NCBI RefSeq assembly: GCF_002237645.1
Contig: NZ_MJUZ01000041.1
Coordinates: 62,001 to 126,000 of the forward strand
From: Desulfovibrio sp. MES5
GTDB lineage: Bacteria; Desulfobacterota; Desulfovibrionia; Desulfovibrionales; Desulfovibrionaceae
Length of the DNA: 64,000 bases
Direction of reading: 5' to 3'
The notes under the pieces are model-generated. The model saw nothing but the letters and a program-made list of their open reading frames with translations. It made no database searches and was not told the DNA's origin. Positions 17,317 through 27,043 of the stretch are shown here, piece after piece. Position numbers and translations under genes: made by a program. Numbering within the stretch: the stretch's first letter is position 1; every line of letters begins with the position of its first letter.

Positions 17317-18504
17317 CTATGTCAGCAATGCCTTTACAATGGCTTCGCTTTTATCAAGATCTTCTTTTTCCGGGTTCCATTGCGAACGTATGTTTTCGTC
17401 CACAACCTGAAATCCCGCCTTGGTGAGCTCTTCGCGCAGCACCTTGTTGCCCTCGCCGCTCCAGCCGTAACAACCGAACACAGCGGCCTTTTTATTTTTG
17501 AACTTTAATGAAGCCAGGAAGTGCAACCAGCCAGCCACGCTGGACAAAATGGTGCTGCTGACCGTTGGCGACCCCACGGCTATGGCCCGGGACTTGAGCA
17601 CTTCTGTCATGATTTCATTTTTGTCTGTTTTGGAGATGTTGAATACCTTGACCTCTGTATCAGGGCTGAGCCTCCCCGCCTGCTCCGCAATGGCGTGCGC
17701 AAGGCGCGTGGTGCCCTCCCACATGGTATCGTAAACAATGGTCAGCTGGTCTTCCTGATACTCCTGCGCCCACTGTGCGTATTTTTTGACAATCTGCATG
17801 GGGTTGTCGCGCCAGATGACGCCATGGCTTGGGGCTATCATGTCTATGGGAATGTTCAGACTGGTAATTTCTTCAAGTTTTTTAGTCACAAAGGTAGAAA
17901 AGGGATTCAGGATATTGGCATAGTATTTCATTGCCTCTTTTTCAAGCAGGCACTGGTCGGCCTTGTCGTTAAAAAGCCCTTCAACGGCAAAGTGCTGACC
18001 AAAGGCATCATTAGAGAAAAGTATATTGTCTCCGGTGAGGTAGGTCGCCATGCTGTCAGGCCAGTGCAGCATGCGCATTTCGACGAATACGAGCTTTTTG
18101 CCATTGCCTATATCAAGGGTATCGCCGGTTTTTACCACATTGAAATTCCAGCCGTGCTTTCCGTATTGCCCCTCAAGGCTTTTAACGGCATTGGCCGTGC
18201 AGTAAATGGGCAAATCAGGGCGTTCCTTCATAAGCTCTGTCAGCGCGCCGGAATGATCCACTTCACCGTGATTGGCCACCACGCAGTCAAGTTTTGCGAG
18301 GTCAATTTCTGACTTAAGATTTTCAATAAACTCAAACCGATGCGGCGCCCATACCGTATCAATGAGTACGGTTTTTTCTTCTTCAACCAGATAGGCGTTC
18401 TGGCTTGAACCATTGATGATGGAATATTCGTCTCCGTGAAAGTGTTTCAATTCCCAGTCTATATAACCAACCCAGCTGACATTGGCTTTTACGTGCTTTC
18501 TCAT
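17317..18504 (-). CDS. roo: Rubredoxin:oxygen oxidoreductase (flavodiiron protein)
   Basis: A protein of 395 residues. The N-terminal metallo-beta-lactamase domain holds the di-iron site: H79, E81 and D83 (HGEVDH), H147, D166 and H227. A flavodoxin domain follows from about residue 250 with the FMN loop near SPTVSSTILSS. The enzyme reduces oxygen (or nitric oxide) to water using electrons from rubredoxin in the cytoplasm. It is a classic oxygen-defence enzyme of Desulfovibrio. No rubredoxin gene is adjacent. Confidence 0.95.
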   Translation of the reverse strand: MRKHVKANVSWVGYIDWELKHFHGDEYSIINGSSQNAYLVEEEKTVLIDTVWAPHRFEFIENLKSEIDLAKLDCVVANHGEVDHSGALTELMKERPDLPIYCTANAVKSLEGQYGKHGWNFNVVKTGDTLDIGNGKKLVFVEMRMLHWPDSMATYLTGDNILFSNDAFGQHFAVEGLFNDKADQCLLEKEAMKYYANILNPFSTFVTKKLEEITSLNIPIDMIAPSHGVIWRDNPMQIVKKYAQWAQEYQEDQLTIVYDTMWEGTTRLAHAIAEQAGRLSPDTEVKVFNISKTDKNEIMTEVLKSRAIAVGSPTVSSTILSSVAGWLHFLASLKFKNKKAAVFGCYGWSGEGNKVLREELTKAGFQVVDENIRSQWNPEKEDLDKSEAIVKALLT

Positions 18505-18962
18505 GGCAACATCATCCTTTTGGTTTTGGGTTGCGCGTGGTCGCCAGCGCTATCCATCATCTGAAACGCGGGATTACGCCGTGCAGCCAACGACCGTAGA
18601 AAATGCAAAAAACACAGCCATGCGGCAACGCCCCCTGAAAGCGCCTGCTTTTGCCGTCATCAACCTCACGACACGGCCAAAGCCGGTTCACCCTGAAATT
18701 GCCTGACGGCTCCAAGGCCTGAAACTCGCCCTCGGGACGCAAACACGGCATTTTGCGCTGATGCGCGCCGATGCGGGCTTTCCAAACAGTTGAGAGCGTG
18801 TATCCGCAAAGGCAGTTTGCTCCAGTTTCACACGACTATGGCGATTGAGTAAAGCCCAAAAAAAGAATGCCCCGGTCTGGCAGCGCCAGATCGGGGCATA
18901 ATATTCAATCAGATTGATACGGTCTTTCAGGGCCGTAGCAGCGCTTTGAAAAAAAATGTACG
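18505..18962. other. 458-bp spacer between roo and the FadL-type gene
   Basis: It holds the terminator at 18857-18897 and presumably the roo promoter. I see no gene in it. Confidence 0.5.
18857..18897 (-). terminator. Intrinsic terminator of the FadL-type gene
   Basis: GCCCCGATCTGGC and GCCAGACCGGGGC pair around a 3-nt loop (one mismatch), followed on the minus strand by ATTCTTTTTTT. It lies 65 bp after the stop codon. Confidence 0.9.
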
Positions 18963-20243
18963 TTAGAACGTGTATCCTACCGAGAACATGTAAATGTTTG
19001 CCTGCACATTTTCAGAGTGCCCGCCCTTGATGCCACCGGTATGGATGCCGGAGGACGTGGTAGTGTCATAGTCCACAGGGTAGATCCACAAATGGGCATA
19101 AGCAAGATCGAGGGTCCAGTTGTTCCAGGTGACGCCAGTGCCCAGGCTCATGATGGTGCGGCCATTGGTGGGCATCATGTAGTCGCTGTAGCTTTCATTA
19201 ACCACGGGGGTTTCATAGGCGACGCCAGCGCGCAGGCTCCACCAGTCCAGAGGCTTGTACTCGACGCTGCCGTTGAAATTCCAGCCGTCACGCCATTCCT
19301 TGTTGTTGACCGAGGAATAGTCGTTGCCCATGTTAATGTTCAGGGCATTATAGGTGGACCAGCGGGTAAAGACCGTGCCCACTTCAAAACTCAAATTTTC
19401 AAGTGGCTTATATGAAAGACCCCAGGCGATGGAGTCGGGTAGCTGCAAGGTGGCGTTGGCGTCGCGGTCCCGGGCCACCGGCAGATTGCCTGCCTGGGGG
19501 AGATAGTTGCCTCCCTCATAGCTGAAATCCACGTCGCCATAAAGATTGAGCGTAACCTGGCTCTTGTACGACAGTCCCATGGACCACTGGTCATTGAAGC
19601 GCATGTGCATGCCAAGGTGCGCGCCAACCCCCCAGCCGCTGCCTTCAAGCTGCAAGTCATTATCAAAAATCCTAGGAGACACAGAGGGATTGTAAGTAGG
19701 AATCTTGTTGCCCCTGTAAACATGGGCGTTCATGACTTCAGCGCCCACGGACAGGGAAAGCGTGTCATTGACCTTATAGGCCAGAGTGGGAACAAAGGAC
19801 ATGGTTTTCAGGCCGATGTCATACATATTGTATTTGCCGACCCAATTGCTGTCGAAGGAATTGCCCAGACCAAAACGGCTGAAGGAGGCAAACCCCAGCC
19901 AGACATTGTCATTCAGCTGGTGGCTGACAAAGCCATGCGGGGCTATCCACACATCGGGCTTGGTGGAGGTGTACTTTGTCCCGCCTGCGTCCAAATCGGC
20001 CACAATAGTGCCCATAGGCGCGATGAAGGCCAGTCCGCCCATAATATGGGTGCCGGGTACCTGGGTTATGCCCGCCGCGTTGTAGGCGAGGGTGGAAACA
20101 TCGTCGGCGCGCCCTATGAGGCCGCCAGCAAGAGACACGCCGCGCGCGCTCCATTCATTGAGCGCGAAACCCTCGGCCCGAACAGTGGCCGAACAGCAGA
20201 AAACCAGCGCCAGCAACAGCGCCAATGCGCGAAAAACCTTCAT
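18963..20243 (-). CDS. OmpP1/FadL-family outer membrane protein
   Basis: A protein of 426 residues with a signal peptide ending near residue 23 (ATVRAEG). The mature N-terminus (GFALNEWSARGVSLAGGLIG...NAAGIT) is the conserved plug region of FadL-type channels. The rest alternates short beta strands rich in aromatic residues and ends in the outer-membrane signature VGYTF. Such proteins let hydrophobic molecules, such as long-chain fatty acids or aromatics, cross the outer membrane. The gene stands alone with its own terminator, so the substrate cannot be read. Confidence 0.9.
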   Translation of the reverse strand: MKVFRALALLLALVFCCSATVRAEGFALNEWSARGVSLAGGLIGRADDVSTLAYNAAGITQVPGTHIMGGLAFIAPMGTIVADLDAGGTKYTSTKPDVWIAPHGFVSHQLNDNVWLGFASFSRFGLGNSFDSNWVGKYNMYDIGLKTMSFVPTLAYKVNDTLSLSVGAEVMNAHVYRGNKIPTYNPSVSPRIFDNDLQLEGSGWGVGAHLGMHMRFNDQWSMGLSYKSQVTLNLYGDVDFSYEGGNYLPQAGNLPVARDRDANATLQLPDSIAWGLSYKPLENLSFEVGTVFTRWSTYNALNINMGNDYSSVNNKEWRDGWNFNGSVEYKPLDWWSLRAGVAYETPVVNESYSDYMMPTNGRTIMSLGTGVTWNNWTLDLAYAHLWIYPVDYDTTTSSGIHTGGIKGGHSENVQANIYMFSVGYTF

Positions 20244-20368
20244 CCTTCCCCCCTGTGCCTTGAGCCGTAACGGCCTGTACTCAAGAACTCACCAGACGCC
20301 GCCAGACAAGCCATTCTTGCGAACGGTTTGAAATTGCCCTCAGACGGGCGGACAACACTGGATAAACA

Positions 20369-20399
20369 GCCGTCCTGGTTCCCGGTACGGGAAGACGGC
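20369..20399 (-). terminator. Possible terminator of priA
   Basis: GCCGTC/GACGGC and TTCCCG/CGGGAA form one stem with a 4-nt bulge, 37 bp after the priA stop. Only a weak T-run (TGTTT) follows. Confidence 0.4.
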
Positions 20400-20435
20400 C
20401 AGCCCCACTAACAGCCTGCAAAATGCAATTGCCAT

Positions 20436-22820
20436 TCACAACATATTTACAGGATCAAGGTCAAGAAAAAGTCGTAGGTTTTTGGTAGATTTTTGTGTTG
20501 AGGCAAAAAAATACAGAGCGCGTATGGCCTGCCAATCCTGCCCTTTCACAAGGCAGGAATAACGGCGGCGGCCCCGCAGCAAGGCCAGCGGCGCAGGGGC
20601 AGGCCCCAGCAGTTGCAGGCCAAGCTCCGCCGCCCTGCCACGCATGGCGGCGGCCAGATCGCTCAGGGCAGCCGCGCCGCCGCTGTCCTCCACCGCGTGG
20701 GAAATGCGGATGAGCGCCAGGCGCACAAAGGGCGGATACTTCCGCAGTTTGCGGCGGGCCAGTTCAGCGGCGTAAAACCCCTCATAATCGGCCTCGCGCA
20801 CATATTGCCAGCAGTAGTGGTTCACGTCGCGCGTCTGGATAAGCACCTGCCCGGCCTTGTCGCCCCGCCCCGCCCTGCCGGACGACTGCACCAGCAACTG
20901 AAACGTGCGCTCTGCCGCGCGGTAGTCGGGCAGGTTGAGCCCGAGGTCGCCGTCTGCAATCACCGCCAGGGTCACGTTGGGAAAGTGGTGCCCCTTGGAA
21001 AGCATCTGCGTGCCCACAAGAATGGGGGATTCCTGCCGGGCGAAGGCCGCCAGAATCTCTTCCATCCGCCCCGGACGCCGCGTGCTGTCCCTGTCCAGAC
21101 GCAGCACAGGCCCGCCTGCCAGCACGCTCAGGCGCTCGGCAAGGCGCTCTGTACCCTCACCCATGGGCAGAAAATTCATGCCCTTGCACTCCGGGCAGGG
21201 AGACGGAAATGGCCGGGAGTAGCCACAATAGTGGCAGACCAGCTTTTCGCGTCCCTTATGGTAGGTCAGGCCTATTTCGCAGTGCGGGCAGCGCAACGTG
21301 CGCCCGCAGTCAAGACAGTACATGAGCGGGGCGTAGCCACGGCGGTTGAGCAGAACCACAGCCTGCTCTCCCCTGCTGATGGCCGCCTGCAGGGCCTGCT
21401 CGCTCTGCGGGGCCAGAAGTCCGCCCTCTGCCGTGGCGGCGGGTGAAAGCAAACTGATGTCCACCAGTTCAACCGGGGGCAGGTCGCGCCCGCCCACGCG
21501 CCGGGGCAGACGCAGCACAGGCAGCAAGCCGCTTTCCGCAGCGTGAAATGTTTTCAGATCGGGCGTGGCCGATCCCAGTACCAGCAGACCGTGGGTCTGG
21601 GCCATGCGGAACCAGGCCACTTCCTTGGCTTGGTAGGCAAGACTCTCGTCCTGCTTGAAGGATGCGTCATGCTCCTCATCCAGCACCACGCAGGCCAGAT
21701 GCGGCACAGGCAAAAACAGGGCCGAGCGCGTGCCCACCACAAGGCAGGGCTCCTGCCGGGCCGCCAGTTGCCTGTATGTCGCCTCACGCCGGGCCGGCGA
21801 CTGATAGCCGTGATGGAAAAAAAGCGGAACGTCCGGCAAAGCGCAACTGGCGTCACGCCGCAGCTTGTAGGCCAGCGCCACTTCCGGCGCGAGCAGGAGC
21901 ACGCTTTTGCCCGCCGCAAGGCAGGCTCGGGCCAGATCAAGATATACGGCGGTTTTGCCGCTGCCGGTCACGCCGTAGAGCAGGCGCGAAGCCGCCTTTT
22001 TTTCCCGCTGGGCCGCCTCAAGCGCGGCCTTCATGTCGCTCAAGGCAGCGGCCTGATCGTCATTGAGGCTAAAGGGCGCGGGCGGAGGCGGCAAAAGGCT
22101 TTGCTCCACGGCTTCCACTTCATCTTCGGCGTCCTGCCGCGTCAGCGCAACGTGCCCCGCAGACAAAAGAGATTGCAAGGGCGTGCTGACGCCCTGCCCC
22201 AGGGCACGGGTAAGATTGCGACGGCTCACGGCCCCGTGCTCAAGCAAATATTCCAACACCTCCAGCTGCCGCGACGCCGAAGCACGCACTGGCCAGGGCG
22301 GGTCCACACGCAGGACGCAAAATTCTTCGCTGGCAGCGTCTGATCCTGGGGGCAGCAGTCTTGCCGCGCCCTGGGCCAAAGCCTGCGCAAGCTCGCGCCG
22401 CATGGCATCATCCGCCCCACGGATGCGGGCCAGCGGCCATGAGGCCGCACCCTTTTCATGCAGGAGCCGCAGCCGCACCCGCGTGAGACGCAGGCCCTGC
22501 GGCAGCGCATGGCCAAGGATATGCCCGGGGCTCAACGCCTGCCGCAGGGCGAGGTCTTGGGCAAGAGCCAAAAGATCGGCTGTAAGCAGGGGCTGCTCTT
22601 CAAGGGGCCAGCAAACGCTCTTGCAGGCCACGCCCTCGGGCAAATCAAGGTTGTCGCTGGTTTCAAGCACCACCCCGGCGCGCAGGGCGGCCTTTTCGCC
22701 CCGCCCAAGGGGTATGGCCACACGCAGGCCGGGCCGCCAGAAATCCTGAGGAAATTCCGGCGGCAGAGCGTAGCTCAGGGTAGCGTATGGGGGACTCAGA
22801 AGAGCGATGCTGGCGTACAT
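20436..22820 (-). CDS. priA: Primosomal protein N' (PriA helicase)
   Basis: A 794-residue replication restart helicase that reloads the replisome at stalled forks. The N-terminal DNA-binding domain begins MYASIALLSPPYATLSYALP. Walker A is GVTGSGKT and the DEAH-type box reads DEEH. The zinc-binding cysteines appear as CLDCGRTLRCPHC and CHYCG...CPEC. Helicase motifs (GTQMLSKGHHFPNV, QSSGRAGRGDKAG) follow. I prefer the ATG at 22820; an in-frame start at 22880 exists, and neither has a strong ribosome site. Confidence 0.95.
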   Translation of the reverse strand: MYASIALLSPPYATLSYALPPEFPQDFWRPGLRVAIPLGRGEKAALRAGVVLETSDNLDLPEGVACKSVCWPLEEQPLLTADLLALAQDLALRQALSPGHILGHALPQGLRLTRVRLRLLHEKGAASWPLARIRGADDAMRRELAQALAQGAARLLPPGSDAASEEFCVLRVDPPWPVRASASRQLEVLEYLLEHGAVSRRNLTRALGQGVSTPLQSLLSAGHVALTRQDAEDEVEAVEQSLLPPPPAPFSLNDDQAAALSDMKAALEAAQREKKAASRLLYGVTGSGKTAVYLDLARACLAAGKSVLLLAPEVALAYKLRRDASCALPDVPLFFHHGYQSPARREATYRQLAARQEPCLVVGTRSALFLPVPHLACVVLDEEHDASFKQDESLAYQAKEVAWFRMAQTHGLLVLGSATPDLKTFHAAESGLLPVLRLPRRVGGRDLPPVELVDISLLSPAATAEGGLLAPQSEQALQAAISRGEQAVVLLNRRGYAPLMYCLDCGRTLRCPHCEIGLTYHKGREKLVCHYCGYSRPFPSPCPECKGMNFLPMGEGTERLAERLSVLAGGPVLRLDRDSTRRPGRMEEILAAFARQESPILVGTQMLSKGHHFPNVTLAVIADGDLGLNLPDYRAAERTFQLLVQSSGRAGRGDKAGQVLIQTRDVNHYCWQYVREADYEGFYAAELARRKLRKYPPFVRLALIRISHAVEDSGGAAALSDLAAAMRGRAAELGLQLLGPAPAPLALLRGRRRYSCLVKGQDWQAIRALYFFASTQKSTKNLRLFLDLDPVNML

Positions 22821-22995
22821 GTGGGGCAGAGTTAACCAATACCGGGGGGAAAGCAAGCCTCCCCCGGCCGCAAAAATCACGGCCCGATGGAGAATAAATG
22901 AAAGGCAGTCATCTACTGGGGCACACTGCGCCCTGTCAGACGGCGCACAGACGCCAGAGATTTTTCAAGGTGAAATGTTTTGAGTAGAGACACTC

Positions 22996-23156
22996 TGAAA
23001 TGGCGTGATGCCTGGAGGGCGTCGTCTCTGGCGCCCCAGTTTCGGATTTAAAAACATTTTGTGCTATGCTGAAATGCCATAAGAGTTTTAGGGCGTGGGG
23101 CGTGTGAGAGGAGACCCTTTTGCAAAAGGGTCCCTCCCCCACAAAACATCCCCCAA
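22996..23156 (+). repeat. Repeat family B, copy 1
   Basis: It has the leader GAAATGGCGTGATGCC, then AAGAGTTTTAGGGCGTGGGG and the palindrome core ACCCTTTTGCAAAAGGGT. The core ends about 17 bp after the galU stop codon, counted along galU transcription. Confidence 0.8.
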
Positions 23157-23166
23157 TAAAACTATC

Positions 23167-24039
23167 CTAGTGAAATTGCACAAAATTTTTGAGCAGATTC
23201 AGCAAATCGTAGCGCAATTCTTCATCCTGAAGGGCAAAATAAATATTGGCCGTCAAAAATTCGGCCCAGTCGCCAGCGTCAAAGCGCATGCCTGACATAC
23301 GCACCGCCATCATGCCCTTGTCCTGAGCCAGAGCCTGAAGGGCGTCGGTCAACTGAATTTCACCCCCATGGCCAGGGGTGACTTTTTCAAGATAGTCAAA
23401 AATATCGGGAGTAAGCACATAGCGTCCCACAATGGCCATGCGGGAAGGCGCTTTTTCTCTGGCGGGTTTTTCCACCATATTCTTGACCCTGAACACGCCG
23501 GGGGCCACTTCATCGCCTTCGATGATGCCGTAGCGGCTGACCTTTTCCCACGGAACTTCCATAACGCCGATGACGGGCATTTTTTCCGCCATGGCCACTT
23601 CAATAAGCTGCGCGATGCCGGGCACTCCGCCAAACATGAGGTCGTCGCCCACCATGACGGCAAAGGGATCATCACGCACAAGCTCGCGCGCGCAGAGCAC
23701 CGCATGGCCAAGGCCAAGCTGCTTTTTCTGGCGCACGGACATGATGTTGACCATTTCAGCCACCTGGCGCACTTCGGCAAGCTTGTCCAGCTTTCCGGCG
23801 CGTTCCAGCACGGATTCCAGCTGCAGGTTGTAGTCAAAATGGTCTTCAATAACGCTCTTGTCGCGGTTGGTTACAAAGATCACGTCCTGGATATTGGCCT
23901 TCTGGGCCTCCTCAACCACATACTGGATGACAGGCTTATTGTAGATGGGCAGCATTTCCTTGGGAATATTCTTGGTCGCAGGCAATGAGCGCGTACCCCA
24001 TCCGGCTACGGGAATAATAACCTTGCGAATATCCTTCAT
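23167..24039 (-). CDS. galU: UTP-glucose-1-phosphate uridylyltransferase
   Basis: A protein of 290 residues. The nucleotide-binding N-terminus IPVAGWGTRSLPATKNIPKE has the Gly-rich loop and the KEMLPI segment. VGDDLM is the metal-binding region. It makes UDP-glucose for polysaccharide and lipopolysaccharide synthesis. It lies downstream of glmM on the same strand but is separated by 658 bp with its own structured spacer, so it is probably transcribed separately. Repeat B follows its stop codon. Confidence 0.95.
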   Translation of the reverse strand: MKDIRKVIIPVAGWGTRSLPATKNIPKEMLPIYNKPVIQYVVEEAQKANIQDVIFVTNRDKSVIEDHFDYNLQLESVLERAGKLDKLAEVRQVAEMVNIMSVRQKKQLGLGHAVLCARELVRDDPFAVMVGDDLMFGGVPGIAQLIEVAMAEKMPVIGVMEVPWEKVSRYGIIEGDEVAPGVFRVKNMVEKPAREKAPSRMAIVGRYVLTPDIFDYLEKVTPGHGGEIQLTDALQALAQDKGMMAVRMSGMRFDAGDWAEFLTANIYFALQDEELRYDLLNLLKNFVQFH

Positions 24040-24697
24040 GCTCGCCTCCGCTGTTTGTTTAGCTTGCTATATATTCGGTCAAAACTGGAACGGATGCAAC
24101 AACCGAAGTGCAGCGGCGCGGATCATAGGGATGCGAAACTTGCGTCGCAGGCAACCACGACCGATGCGGGGCCGCCGCACCATCCCGGCATCCACGGCAA
24201 ATCCGCTGCGCCGTTCCATTTTTGGGCACAGTGGCCTGACAACTAGAGCATTTAACACTTGAAATGCGCATGTACGGCAGGCAAAAGCCTGCCTGTTCGC
24301 ATTTCGTGGCAAGGGTTTTCCTGAAAATCCCTGCAGAGCAGTCAATCCATTTCATTCGTAGCCTGCTCAAAATAACCAGAATTCCGCCCGCCGTCAGCGC
24401 TGTTTCACGTTGCCATTGCGCTGGCGACGCTGTGAGCCGACAACGATGTAAAAACCTCGCCGTAATGGCGTAAACGCCGCCTGGCCGCGCTGTTACGCGC
24501 CGCTGCGGGCGCGCCAAAAGCTTTGAAAAGCCTTTTTCAACGTTGACCGGCTCTGGATCAGATTACCTATCAAATGCTTCATATCTCAATTTGGCATTCT
24601 GCCGAAAATACGATTTTCGGCAGAACCGCGCCATATGGCTGGCGCTGCACTCACATGCAGCGCCAGAGCATGCGCCCTTTTTTAAGGAAAAAACGTT
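24040..24697. other. 658-bp structured spacer between glmM and galU
   Basis: It contains repeat A (24553-24700) and the nested hairpin at 24261-24305. No ORF with start and ribosome site stands out. The galU promoter must lie here. Confidence 0.5.
24261..24305. other. Nested hairpin upstream of galU
   Basis: The outer stem GAAATGCG/CGCATTTC encloses a perfect inner stem GGCAGGC/GCCTGCC with an AAAA loop. It is preceded by TAGAGCATTTAAC, the opening word of repeat A, so it may be a variant of that family. Confidence 0.55.
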
Positions 24698-24700
24698 CTA
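24553..24700 (-). repeat. Repeat family A, copy 2, overlapping the glmM stop
   Basis: The TTCTGCCGAAAA/TTTTCGGCAGAA hairpin and an 11-bp stem CTGGCGCTGCA/TGCAGCGCCAG are both perfect. Its terminal TAG is the stop codon of glmM. Confidence 0.8.
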
Positions 24701-26050
24701 ACGCAGCTCGCGCGCAACCACCTGCGCCAGATCTTCGGCGTATTCACGCACCTTGTCCGCATTTTCGCCTTCCACCATCACACGGCAGAGGGCTTCAGTG
24801 CCGGAGTAGCGCAAAAGCACCCTGCCGCGTCCGCCCAGCTCCTTCTCCACCTGTGCCACGGCTTCGCCAATGGCCGGGCGTTCTTCGAAGGGCAGACGCT
24901 TTTCAACCCGCACGTTGATGAGCTTTTGCGGAAAGGGCGTCAGCAGGCCAGCCAGTTCGGAAAGGGGGCGCTCTTTTTCGCGCATGATGCGCAGTATCTG
25001 CAGGGCGGCCAGCAGGCCGTCGCCCGTTGTGCTGTACTTGTGGAAAATAAGATGCCCGGACTGTTCGCCGCCGAGCATGGCCCCTTCACGGCGCATGGCT
25101 TCCATGACGTACCTGTCGCCCACCTTGGTGCGCAAAAGGCGGCCGCCATGCTCGCTCATAAAGATTTCCAGGGCCATATTGCTCATGGCTGTGGCCACCA
25201 GCAGATTGCCCGGCAACTCGCCCCTGGCCATCATGGCCTGGGCGCAAAGGGCCATGATCTGGTCGCCGTCCAGAATAACGCCGCGCTCATCCACAACGAT
25301 AAGACGGTCGGCATCGCCATCCAGCGCCAGACCCACGTCTGCCCGCACCTCACGAACCTTGGCGGCCACCACTTCAGGATGGAGGGAGCCGCAATGCTCG
25401 TTGATATTGGTGCCGTCAGGGCTTGTACCGATACGGAAGACCTCGGCTCCAAGCTCTTCAAGAGCCAGGGGGGCCACCTTGTAGCTGGCGCCGTTGGCGC
25501 AGTCCACCACAATGCGGAGGCCGGACAGCGTCAGATGCGCCGGAAAACAGCTCTTGGTATACACTATATACCGGCCGCCGGCGTCCTCGATCTTGGTGGC
25601 CCGGCCCACGCCGCGGGAATCGGGATAGGGCCAGGAGAAGCCTTCGTCCAGCACCATGGCCGATATTTCATCCTCAGCCAGGTCGGGCAGCTTGTAGCCA
25701 TCGGCGTCAAAAAACTTGATGCCATTGTCATGAAAAGGATTGTGCGAAGCCGAGATAACCACGCCAAGATCCGCCCGCATGCTGCGCGTCAGAAACGATA
25801 TGGCGGGCGTCGGCAGCGGCCCGGTCATGATGACCTGCATACCCGCCGCGCACAGACCGGCCGTGAGGGCTGATTCGAACATATAGCCCGAAAGGCGCGT
25901 GTCCTTGCCGATAACCACCTTATGCTGATGCTGCCCCCGCCGGAAGCGCACCCCGGCGGCCAGACCCAGACGCAAGGCCACATCCACGGTCATCGGATAA
26001 TTATTGACCGTACCGCGCAAACCATCGGTGCCGAAAAGACGATCGGCCAT
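24698..26050 (-). CDS. glmM: Phosphoglucosamine mutase
   Basis: A protein of 450 residues, the usual length. It has FGTDGLRG at the N-terminus and the phosphoserine loop [17 protein letters not shown]. The metal-binding loop is DGDADR, and RYSGTE lies near the C-terminus. It converts glucosamine-6-phosphate to glucosamine-1-phosphate for peptidoglycan and lipid A. The ATG at 26050 has AAGGAG upstream. It is the last gene of the cdaA-cdaR-glmM block, in which GlmM of other bacteria binds and inhibits the cyclase CdaA. Confidence 0.96.
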   Translation of the reverse strand: MADRLFGTDGLRGTVNNYPMTVDVALRLGLAAGVRFRRGQHQHKVVIGKDTRLSGYMFESALTAGLCAAGMQVIMTGPLPTPAISFLTRSMRADLGVVISASHNPFHDNGIKFFDADGYKLPDLAEDEISAMVLDEGFSWPYPDSRGVGRATKIEDAGGRYIVYTKSCFPAHLTLSGLRIVVDCANGASYKVAPLALEELGAEVFRIGTSPDGTNINEHCGSLHPEVVAAKVREVRADVGLALDGDADRLIVVDERGVILDGDQIMALCAQAMMARGELPGNLLVATAMSNMALEIFMSEHGGRLLRTKVGDRYVMEAMRREGAMLGGEQSGHLIFHKYSTTGDGLLAALQILRIMREKERPLSELAGLLTPFPQKLINVRVEKRLPFEERPAIGEAVAQVEKELGGRGRVLLRYSGTEALCRVMVEGENADKVREYAEDLAQVVARELR

Positions 26051-26110
26051 GCCATCTCCTTCAGGCCGCAAAGCGGCCTCCAACCCCCTGCAACCTGCCG
26101 GGAGGCCGGG

Positions 26111-27043
26111 CTATTTTTTCTTCCGGCTTACCGTAACTTCTTCTGTGCCAGGGTTCAAGAGCGTCATGCCCTCCGGCAGGCGAAAGCGTATCTCAACCTT
26201 GCGGCTCTCCCCTTCCACCATATCGGGCGGGCTGACCGTGGCTTCCAGCTGCTTGAGATACTGGGCATTTTTGGCCAGAGCCTCCGGCACCTCAATGTGC
26301 ACGGTGACTTCCGCTGGCGTCACCGTGTACTGACGGCGGTTTTCAGCCAGAATTTCCACCTTGCAGCTATGGGTTATCTCAGAGCGGCCGCTTGTGATGC
26401 TGTACTGCACCTTGACCGTCGGCGGCAGAGGGGTGACGAGTCCCGGCGTGTCCAGCGTAACCACCTGCTGCACAGTGCTGCCGGCGGCCTTGGCGTCCGC
26501 CTGAATGGACACAGGCACGCTGGTGATGTCTTCCACCACGGCCTCGGGCCCGCGCAAAACCACATTGGACGGGCTGACTTTGACGTTTTCCACCGTCAGC
26601 GCGCCGTTGCTCAGGGACGAACCCACAGCGACACGAACAGGCACCGAGCGTTCTATCAGGTTGTCAGCCTTAACCACAATGCGGGGCGGCTGCACGTCTA
26701 TGAGCTCAAAGGCGCGAAAGCCCGGACCCAGATGTTCGGCGGTCAGGGGCACCACAGTAACGCCCTTTTTGATATGGGAAAGGTCAACAGCCTGAATCAG
26801 CTTGCCCTGCGTCACGGATCGCAACAGGGTTTCCGGCCCGCGCAGACGAATCAGAACCTTGTTTATGAGGCCATCGGTGATCACGAGGTTGGACGGTATG
26901 CCGTAATAGTCCAGAGTGACTTCAAGCTGTGCTTCAACGCGCTCACGCACGCTGACCACGTACCACATGCTCACGGCAGCCAGAACGGCCACCAGCATGG
27001 ACATAAGGTGCGGCGAACGCCGGGAGGAACTAAAGAACTTCAT
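26111..27043 (-). CDS. cdaR: CdaR/YbbR-domain regulator of the diadenylate cyclase
   Basis: A protein of 310 residues with one N-terminal membrane helix (HLMSMLVAVLAAVSMWYVVSV) and several extracytoplasmic YbbR repeats. These are marked by motifs such as VxLRGPE (VLIRLRGPETLL, VVLRGPEAVVED). The start ATG at 27043 follows GAGG and overlaps the end of cdaA by 14 bp, which implies translational coupling. In Gram-positive bacteria CdaR binds and modulates CdaA at the membrane. The same arrangement here suggests the same role. Confidence 0.9.
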   Translation of the reverse strand: MKFFSSSRRSPHLMSMLVAVLAAVSMWYVVSVRERVEAQLEVTLDYYGIPSNLVITDGLINKVLIRLRGPETLLRSVTQGKLIQAVDLSHIKKGVTVVPLTAEHLGPGFRAFELIDVQPPRIVVKADNLIERSVPVRVAVGSSLSNGALTVENVKVSPSNVVLRGPEAVVEDITSVPVSIQADAKAAGSTVQQVVTLDTPGLVTPLPPTVKVQYSITSGRSEITHSCKVEILAENRRQYTVTPAEVTVHIEVPEALAKNAQYLKQLEATVSPPDMVEGESRKVEIRFRLPEGMTLLNPGTEEVTVSRKKK

